NCBI GenBank assembly: GCA_937941555.1
Contig: CALDHJ010000291.1
Location: forward strand, 1-20,625
Origin: an uncultured Granulosicoccaceae bacterium
GTDB lineage: Bacteria; Pseudomonadota; Gammaproteobacteria; CALCKW01
DNA: 20,625 nt
Reading direction: 5' to 3'
Shown: positions 15,576-20,625 of the stretch, one piece after another
Layout of the letters: the number at the start of each line of letters is the position of its first letter
Numbering within the stretch: the stretch's first letter is position 1
Notes under the pieces: generated by a model
What the model saw: only the letters and a program-made list of their open reading frames with translations
The model's database searches: none
Told to the model about the DNA's origin: nothing
Program-made: the position numbers and the translations under genes

Positions 15576-17051
15576 ATGGCCCAATTGGCTCAGAGATCAC
15601 CGAATTCAATTACCTGCGAGGACAGTACGGTGACAACGAATATCGATTCGGTCAACTCTGCTCCAATCAAAACAGCCGGCGTGGCCGATTTATTCGCCCT
15701 GAAGGGCATACTTGCATTTACCATTCTAGCAGTGGCGACCCTGATGTCCCCCGTCCAGGCACTCACCGCCGTGCCGGATTATGCAACTCTCGTGGAACAA
15801 CAGCGTCCGACTGTTGTCAAAGTCAGTGCCCGCAAGACGGTTCAGGCGACTAATCGTTCGCAGCCTGATCAACGCGGCCAACAACGCAGCTTCCCCGGGC
15901 CGCGCCAGGCACCGGCCCAGGGACTGGGATCGGGCGTTGTCATATCGCCTGACGGCTATATCGTGACCAACCACCACGTAATCGATGGCGCCGACTCGAT
16001 TGTGGTGTCTTTCTACAACCGCGAGGAACACACGGCAGAGCTGATCGGCTCCGATCCACGTACGGATCTCGCGCTACTGAAAGTCGACACCGATCCGCTC
16101 AAGGCCGCCACACTCGGCGACACCAGTGCGCTGAAAGTCGGACAGTGGGTTATCGCCATCGGTGCGCCCTTCGGTTTCGACTTTACCGCGACGCAAGGCA
16201 TTATTTCCGCACTCTCGCGCAGCCTGCCGAGTAACGACAGCAACTATGTCCCGTTCATCCAGACGGACGTCGCCGTCAACCCCGGCAACTCGGGTGGCCC
16301 GCTGTTCAACACTGCAGGTGAAGTGGTCGGTATCAACTCCCAGATATACACCCGCTCGGGTGGATTCATGGGGCTCTCGTTCGCGATCCCGTCAAACGTC
16401 GTCATGAACGTCACCGACCAACTGCGCACCAAAGGCTATGTGAGTCGCGGCTGGCTCGGCGTCACGATTCAGGAAGTCGATCAGGCGCTGGCGGAGAGCT
16501 TCGGCATGGACACACCGCGGGGCTCGTTGATTGCCGAAGTCGTCGCCGACGGTCCGGCAGAACAGGCACAGCTGCAGGCCGGTGACATCATATTGTCCTT
16601 CAACGGCTCCGAGATTCGCCGCTCGGCAGAATTGCCAGCTCTGGTCGGCACCGTCATCCCGGGCGATACGGTTGATGCCGTCATTCTGCGCGGCGGCGAA
16701 GAGCAGGTACTGGCGATCAAGATCGGCGAGCTCGCTGGAGACAAACAGGTCGTTGCGGGCTCGACGCCCGAAAGCACCGGCCTTGGCGTGCGGGTGCGGG
16801 CGCTCGACGCCAACGAAAAGAGCGAGCGCGCTCTCGAGCACGGCGTCTTGATCGAATCGGTCGAACCGGGCAGCCTCGCCGCCAACGCAGGCCTGCAGGC
16901 GGGGGATGTGCTGCTTGAGTTCAACGGAACGACCCTGCACTCGGCGCAAGACCTGAAAACCGCACTCTCTGACGCAAGAGACCGGGAATCGGTTGCGGCG
17001 CGGATCGACCGCGAGGGCAACAGCCGCTTCATTCCGCTGCGAATCAAGTAA
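15576..17051 (+). CDS. degQ: DegP/DegQ-type periplasmic serine endoprotease (HtrA family, two PDZ)
   Basis: ATP-independent protease of the periplasm that degrades misfolded envelope proteins. 491 residues from the ATG at 15576. The trypsin-like domain has the catalytic triad H134 (TNHHVIDGAD), D164 (RTDLALL) and S239 (NPGNSGGPLF). PDZ1 lies at about 288-385 (GWLGVTIQEV) and PDZ2 at about 403-490 (GVLIESVEPGSLAANAGLQAGD). The loop before the catalytic core is short and Gln-rich, more like DegQ than the long LA loop of DegP, so the symbol is a best guess; MucD is an equivalent name in Pseudomonas. The hydrophobic signal segment lies unusually far in (about 39-62). Starting at GTG 15630, which has GAGGA at good spacing, would shorten the leader to about 20 residues and is a real alternative. 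Divergent from the two-component operon. Confidence 0.9.
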   Translation: MAQLAQRSPNSITCEDSTVTTNIDSVNSAPIKTAGVADLFALKGILAFTILAVATLMSPVQALTAVPDYATLVEQQRPTVVKVSARKTVQATNRSQPDQRGQQRSFPGPRQAPAQGLGSGVVISPDGYIVTNHHVIDGADSIVVSFYNREEHTAELIGSDPRTDLALLKVDTDPLKAATLGDTSALKVGQWVIAIGAPFGFDFTATQGIISALSRSLPSNDSNYVPFIQTDVAVNPGNSGGPLFNTAGEVVGINSQIYTRSGGFMGLSFAIPSNVVMNVTDQLRTKGYVSRGWLGVTIQEVDQALAESFGMDTPRGSLIAEVVADGPAEQAQLQAGDIILSFNGSEIRRSAELPALVGTVIPGDTVDAVILRGGEEQVLAIKIGELAGDKQVVAGSTPESTGLGVRVRALDANEKSERALEHGVLIESVEPGSLAANAGLQAGDVLLEFNGTTLHSAQDLKTALSDARDRESVAARIDREGNSRFIPLRIK

Positions 17052-17063
17052 CAACGCACCACG

Positions 17064-17088
17064 CTTCGGTGGCACATTGCCACCGGAG
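17064..17088 (+). terminator. Strong hairpin after the DegQ-like gene (possible terminator)
   Basis: CTTCGGTGGC / GCCACCGGAG pair over 10 bp with one G-U and an ACATT loop, 12 bases after the stop codon. No U run follows, so it may terminate weakly, need Rho, or protect the 3' end. Confidence 0.5.
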
Positions 17089-17145
17089 TGCCTGACACAC
17101 CGAACCTACCCCACCGCTTGTGTGTATTGCCATGCCTGTTGCAGC

Positions 17146-17790
17146 ATGATCGCCATGGACGCAACAGACCCAAACGGTTGGCACCCGTTCTCCCCTTCCG
17201 CCGCGCAGAACGCAGGCCCGATTTTCGATCAGCTTCTACCGCGCCTCGCGCCAGGCTCACGGGTCTTCGAAATCGGCAGTGGCACCGGGCAACACGCGGT
17301 CCACGCCTGCACCCGCCGCGCCGATCTCGTCTGGCAGCCGAGCGAGCGCCCCGAGGCGTTGAGTGCGCTCCGCGACAACCTCGAACGTCACCCGACGCCG
17401 GGCGTACAGCCCGCCATCGCATACGACACGCGAACACCCCTGGCCGCCTGGCCACCATTGGATGCGGTCTACACCACCAATACCTTGCACATCATGCCGC
17501 CAGCGGCGGTGGCGGCACTCTTTGCCTCACTGACAGACATGCTGCAACCTGAACAGGCTTTTTACAGCTACGGACCTTTCCGGTTTCCGGCACAGCCGCT
17601 AGTCGCGAGCAACGAGGCCTTTGACGCGAGCTTGCGCCGCGATAACCCCGATCAGGGGTTGCGCTCAATCGACTGGTTGACCGCGCTCGCCGCAGACGCT
17701 TGCGTGGTGCTCGAAGAGGCGCTCGAGCTGCCGAGCAACAATCACTTGCTGATCTGGCGACGGTTTGCGCCATCGTCAAATTCGATTTGA
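17146..17790 (+). CDS. DUF938 family, predicted SAM-dependent methyltransferase
   Basis: About 214 residues from the ATG at 17146 (or 211 from 17155); neither start has a good Shine-Dalgarno. After FSPSAAQNAGPIFDQLLPRL, typical of the DUF938 N-terminus, comes FEIGSGTGQHAVH, a class I methyltransferase SAM-binding motif. LVWQPSERPEAL, a likely motif II region, and AVYTTNTLHIMPPAAVAALF and YSYGPFRF complete the family pattern. The open frame continues upstream over the end of the DegQ-like gene, but those residues are unlike the family. No substrate is known for DUF938 that I can cite. It stands between the DegQ-like gene and the convergent moaE, so context gives no functional clue. Confidence 0.82.
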   Translation: MIAMDATDPNGWHPFSPSAAQNAGPIFDQLLPRLAPGSRVFEIGSGTGQHAVHACTRRADLVWQPSERPEALSALRDNLERHPTPGVQPAIAYDTRTPLAAWPPLDAVYTTNTLHIMPPAAVAALFASLTDMLQPEQAFYSYGPFRFPAQPLVASNEAFDASLRRDNPDQGLRSIDWLTALAADACVVLEEALELPSNNHLLIWRRFAPSSNSI

Positions 17791-17809
17791 ATCAGTGCGA
17801 GGTCGGCTC

Positions 17810-18250
17810 TCAGTAGCCTGGCGTGTTGCGTTCGACCCAACGCGTCTCGCCAGACGCTAGCGTTTCCTTCTTCCAGAAGGGCGCGCGTGATTTGAGTTCT
17901 TCCATGAGGAAACGGCAGGACTCGAACGCGGCCTTTCGGTGTGCGGACCAACACGCGCACAACACGATCGGCTCACCCACCCGCACTTCGCCGACCCGGT
18001 GCACAATCACACAGCCAAGCAAATCCCACTTGGCAACCGCTTCCCGTTCGATGGTTTCAAGTGCGCCCTCGGTCATGCCCGGGTAGTGTTCAAGGGTCAT
18101 CGCGACCACCGCATCACCCTCGTTGTTGTCGCGCATCGAGCCGATGAAATTGGCGCATGCGCCGACCGCACCCGCCTCGAGCGAGGCCCGCTCGTACTCT
18201 GCGATTTCCGCCCACGGTGAAAACGCCTCGGCGCAGAGCTTGATCGTCAC
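17810..18250 (-). CDS. moaE: Molybdopterin synthase catalytic (large) subunit
   Basis: Forms the heterotetrameric MPT synthase with MoaD and puts two sulfurs into cyclic pyranopterin monophosphate to make molybdopterin. 146 residues (E. coli 150). MTLEHYPGMTEGAL (51-64), VIVHRVGEVRVGEPIVLC (81-98), SAHRKAAFESCRFLMEELKSRAPFWKKE (102-129). Catalytic lysines K120 and K127 correspond to E. coli K119 and K126. The start codon is GTG at 18250, one base after the moaD stop (TGA-G-GTG), so translation is probably coupled. It converges with the DUF938 gene with 19 bases between them and no clear terminator. Confidence 0.95.
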   Translation of the reverse strand: MTIKLCAEAFSPWAEIAEYERASLEAGAVGACANFIGSMRDNNEGDAVVAMTLEHYPGMTEGALETIEREAVAKWDLLGCVIVHRVGEVRVGEPIVLCACWSAHRKAAFESCRFLMEELKSRAPFWKKETLASGETRWVERNTPGY

Positions 18251-18251
18251 C

Positions 18252-18485
18252 TCAGCCCCCAGTTACCGGCGGGAAAAAGCCAACTTCGTCACCGTCGCTG
18301 ACCGGATAGTCGAGACCGGCCGTGGTGTGGTTGACCGCCGCGAGCACCTCGGCGGGTGGTTGTGCGCCGGCACTCGCCTGCGCCCACACATCGCCCACAG
18401 TCGCAACGCCGTCAGAGGGTAACTCCATTTCGGCCTGGCCAATCTGCTCTCGCAAGCTGGCGAAAAATCGGACTTTGATCGGCAT
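18252..18485 (-). CDS. moaD: Molybdopterin synthase sulfur carrier (small) subunit
   Basis: Ubiquitin-like sulfur carrier; its C-terminal Gly is adenylated by MoeB and thiocarboxylated before donating sulfur in MPT synthase. 77 residues (E. coli 81), beginning MPIKVRFFASLREQIG and ending DGDEVGFFPPVTGG, with the required Gly-Gly end. An upstream ATG at 18524 would add 13 residues ([13 protein letters not shown]) that do not belong to the fold, so 18485 is chosen; GGAA stands about 8 bases before it. First gene of moaD-moaE; divergent from moaC across 71 bases. moaA and moeB are not in the window. Confidence 0.94.
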   Translation of the reverse strand: MPIKVRFFASLREQIGQAEMELPSDGVATVGDVWAQASAGAQPPAEVLAAVNHTTAGLDYPVSDGDEVGFFPPVTGG

Positions 18486-18556
18486 GGTGAATTCCGGCAC
18501 AGGGTTGCCAGAGGGTACTATCATGGCGCCCCACAGAAAACCGATCGAGCCGACCC

Positions 18557-19042
18557 ATGAGCGATCTCACCCACTTTGATGCAGACGGCCAGGCCCACAT
18601 GGTCGACGTCGGCGCCAAGGACAGCACCCACCGCGTCGCCGTCGCGCGCGGCGTGATTCGCATGGCCCCGGACACGCTGGCGCTGATCCAGAGCGGATCG
18701 CACAAGAAAGGGGATGTGATCGGCATCGCGCGCATCGCCGGCATCATGGGCGCTAAGCGCACCGCCGACCTGATCCCGCTGTGTCACCCGATCGGCCTGA
18801 CCCGCGTCGCGGTGGCGTTCGAGTTCGATGCGGCAAATTCGTCGGTCAGCTGTGAAGCCACCACCGAGTGCAACGGACAGACCGGTGTCGAGATGGAAGC
18901 CCTGACCGCCGTCCAGGTCGCGTTGCTCACGATCTACGACATGTGCAAAGCCGTCGACCGCGGCATGACCATCACTGACATACAACTGATCGAAAAGCGC
19001 GGTGGAAAGTCCGGCCACTTCCGCGCTGATACCGCGTCCTGA
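18557..19042 (+). CDS. moaC: Cyclic pyranopterin monophosphate synthase
   Basis: Converts the MoaA product 3',8-cyclo-7,8-dihydro-GTP to cyclic pyranopterin monophosphate, the step just before MPT synthase. 161 residues, the same length as E. coli. [18 protein letters not shown] (15-32), [21 protein letters not shown] (62-82), [10 protein letters not shown] (110-119) and MCKAVDRGM (129-137). Active-site D128 and K131 stand at the same positions as in E. coli. Expressed divergently from moaD-moaE. The 71-base gap has a TACTAT (18516-18521) that could be a -10 but no good -35. Converges with the DUF3293 gene. Confidence 0.96.
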   Translation: MSDLTHFDADGQAHMVDVGAKDSTHRVAVARGVIRMAPDTLALIQSGSHKKGDVIGIARIAGIMGAKRTADLIPLCHPIGLTRVAVAFEFDAANSSVSCEATTECNGQTGVEMEALTAVQVALLTIYDMCKAVDRGMTITDIQLIEKRGGKSGHFRADTAS

Positions 19043-19054
19043 CCCAACCCCGCT

Positions 19055-19079
19055 GGCGCCTCACGCAGCGTCAGGCGTC
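19055..19079. terminator. Hairpin between moaC and the DUF3293 gene (possible terminator)
   Basis: GGCGCCT and AGGCGTC pair over 7 bp with one G-U, enclosing an inner ACGC-A-GCGT repeat. It lies 12 bases past the moaC stop and overlaps the opposite gene's stop. No U run on either side. Confidence 0.35.
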
Positions 19080-19490
19080 GACCCAGACCAGTTCCGCCGG
19101 GCCACTGGTCTCGCCATAGACGAAAGCGAGCTGGCCATAGCGTTGGGCGTAGACACGGGCCTCATCGCGTGAAACTCCCACCACGACAAACCCGGGCTCA
19201 ACCGGCCAATCGCCCGAGCGCGGCTGCGCAGTTGCGCTCACCGTCGGATGCCCATCGCCCTGCAGTTCCATGAAAAGCGCCACGTTGGCGCAAGCATTCT
19301 CGCGCCGATCACACAATTCGCCGCCGGGATTCCAAGCCGTAACGAAACACCAACTGGCGAACTGGTAGTCGGCAACCCAGGCATCGAGCGCCGGGTGCAG
19401 CGCATCGATACCGACCGTCACCGTCGTGTCGTTTGGCAGGGGCACGACATAGTCGGTGTCGCGGAAATGGGATTCCTGTGGGCGTTCCAT
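19071..19490 (-). CDS. DUF3293 domain protein
   Basis: 139 residues, cytoplasmic (no signal peptide or membrane helix). The family pattern is seen in FASWCFVTAWNPGGELCDRRENACANVAL (44-72), where the TAWNP and the downstream Asn are characteristic, then SGDWPVEPGFVVVGVSRDEARVYAQRYGQLAFVYGE, the conserved second half. The function of DUF3293 is not known to me, and the neighbours (moaC convergent, an AsmA-family gene divergent) do not reveal one. The ATG at 19490 is the first residue that fits the family, with no strong Shine-Dalgarno. The 186 bases up to the AsmA gene hold nothing I can identify beyond a weak TACACT -10 (19647-19652, plus strand). Confidence 0.78.
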   Translation of the reverse strand: MERPQESHFRDTDYVVPLPNDTTVTVGIDALHPALDAWVADYQFASWCFVTAWNPGGELCDRRENACANVALFMELQGDGHPTVSATAQPRSGDWPVEPGFVVVGVSRDEARVYAQRYGQLAFVYGETSGPAELVWVDA

Positions 19491-19676
19491 GATTGTGTTC
19501 GCGCGAGGCGACTCCAGTGCAGTGGGACGGCTGGCAGGCCGTCGGTCGGTGCCCGCATTGGAGCACGATCAGGACCACTCGCGCGACTGCGCGCCGGAGC
19601 CGCTGCCGTGGGCGCGAACGAACACTAATCGCACCCGGCCATCGGGTACACTTTGCCCCTCAATAACACCGTGCAG

Positions 19677-20625
19677 ATGTCCCGCATGAAAGCCCTCAAA
19701 TGGCTGCTGATTCTGGTAATCGGCCTCCCGCTTCTTCTCTTCGCTATCGCGGCCGTGCTGCTGGCCACCACCGATTTGAACCGTTTCAAACCGGATATCG
19801 AGAAGCTCGCCTTCGATCAACTCGGCCGCGAGCTCACCATCACCGGCGACATCGACCACACGCTGTTTCCATGGCTCGGCGTCTCGCTTGGCGAAATGGA
19901 GCTCGCCAACGCGGAGGGCTTCGGCGATGAACCCTTTGCCCGCATCGGTTCCGCCGAGGCGAGCCTCAAGATCCTGCCCCTGCTGACCGGCACCATCACG
20001 ATCGGCAAGGTCACCCTGGTCGGCGCGACAATCGACGCCCAGGTCGCGGCTGACGGACGCAACAACTTCCCGGTCGTCGAGGGCGGCGAGAGCGCCCCGG
20101 CCGAAGAGCCCCCCACCAGTGGCAGCACCGCGCTGCCAGACATCCAGATCGACGGCATCAGTCTGGTCGATGCCGACATCCGCTACCGCGATGCAACGAG
20201 CGACCTCGATGCCCACGCCACCGCGGTCAACCTCAGCATCGGCAACGTGCGCGCCGGCGAAACCTCTCCGATCGACGGCAGCCTCAACGTCTCGGTGCAA
20301 CCGGCCGGCCTCGACGCCGAACTCGCACTCGCGGCCAAACTCACACCCGACTTCAGCGCCCTGCAGTTTCTGCTCGACGAACTCACGCTCGAACTCGCCG
20401 CCACTGGCGACGCCGTCCCGGGCGGCAGCCGCTCACTTACCCTCACCGGCACCGCCGAAGCCGATCTCACTGCCGGCACGGCTACGCTCAAGGGTTTCAG
20501 CTTCGAGAGCGGCAATGCGGTGGCCACGGTCGACGTCGGCATCAGCGGGCTCAACGACTCGCCCGCCGTCAAAGGCGACCTGAACATCCCGAGCATGGAC
20601 CTCGGCGCACTGCTCGACAGCCTCG
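19677..20625 (+). CDS. AsmA-family envelope protein, 5' part (gene runs off the window)
   Basis: About 316 residues visible, no stop before the window end. A single N-terminal membrane helix (about 9-30, LLILVIGLPLLLFAIAAVLL) is followed directly by DLNRFKPDIEKLAFDQLGRELTITGDI, the hallmark start of the AsmA N-terminal domain, then FPWLGVSLGEMELANAEGFG and repeated beta-strand-rich segments. AsmA-like proteins are anchored in the inner membrane, reach across the periplasm and are implicated in lipid transport to the outer membrane. A Pro/Glu-rich linker (SAPAEEPPTSG, about residues 139-149) interrupts the domain. Start codon ATG at 19677; a second ATG three codons later is equally possible. 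A weak -10 (TACACT) lies 25 bases upstream. Confidence 0.9.
   Translation, partial: MSRMKALKWLLILVIGLPLLLFAIAAVLLATTDLNRFKPDIEKLAFDQLGRELTITGDIDHTLFPWLGVSLGEMELANAEGFGDEPFARIGSAEASLKILPLLTGTITIGKVTLVGATIDAQVAADGRNNFPVVEGGESAPAEEPPTSGSTALPDIQIDGISLVDADIRYRDATSDLDAHATAVNLSIGNVRAGETSPIDGSLNVSVQPAGLDAELALAAKLTPDFSALQFLLDELTLELAATGDAVPGGSRSLTLTGTAEADLTAGTATLKGFSFESGNAVATVDVGISGLNDSPAVKGDLNIPSMDLGALLDSL

Noticed and set aside
16392..17075. 227-codon minus-strand frame and an overlapping 325-codon one (16481-17458) antisense to the DegQ-like gene
   Set aside because: Both are mirror frames of the PDZ-coding region and the DUF938 gene, with no domain content.

Overview
The window is a dense stretch of what looks like a core chromosome from a GC-rich gammaproteobacterium. 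The evidence is the gene content and order. The block ispB / rplU-rpmA-obgE-proB / rpsT / murJ follows the order known from Pseudomonas and relatives. rph next to a divergent yicC is also found in E. coli, and rdgB next to hemW is typical of the class. IspB, RluE, MoaC/D/E, RdgB and HemW all read as gammaproteobacterial types. I saw no rRNA, tRNA, CRISPR array, insertion sequence or prophage gene, and no gene-free stretch longer than about 270 bases.

Layout. 1-4000: the 5' part of murJ (minus) diverges from rpsT (plus). rpsT converges on a minus-strand cluster of rplU-rpmA, a terminator, then obgE-proB. 4057-5025: ispB (plus), divergent from rplU. 5043-9540: a minus-strand run of an exported metzincin protease, the 23S rRNA pseudouridine synthase RluE, a stand-alone FEN-type 5' nuclease, an M48 lipoprotein protease and rpmE. 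9609-12059: the overlapping minus-strand operon rph-rdgB-hemW. 12327-13199: yicC (plus). 13226-15510: an OmpR-type response regulator followed by its histidine kinase (minus), divergent from a DegP/DegQ-type periplasmic protease (plus). 17146-19490: a DUF938 methyltransferase-like gene, moaD-moaE (minus) divergent from moaC (plus), and a DUF3293 gene. 19677-end: the 5' part of an AsmA-family gene.

How they work together. Much of the window serves ribosome building and RNA handling: four ribosomal proteins, ObgE, RluE, RNase PH and YicC. A second theme is envelope and protein quality control: MurJ, the M48 lipoprotein, the DegQ-like protease with its divergent two-component system, AsmA and the anchored metzincin. 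Metabolic genes cover proline (ProB), polyprenyl diphosphate for quinones (IspB), nucleotide-pool cleaning (RdgB), heme delivery (HemW) and molybdenum cofactor (MoaC/D/E).

No clearly new multi-gene system is visible. The best leads are: a strong terminator wedged 17 nt before the obgE start codon; a stand-alone 5' nuclease that keeps both FEN metal sites; a metzincin with a sorting-signal-like C-terminus; and an inverted repeat between the two-component operon and the DegQ-like gene. Several genes use non-ATG starts (rpsT TTG, the FEN gene TTG, hemW TTG, rdgB GTG, moaE GTG, and probably the kinase GTG).
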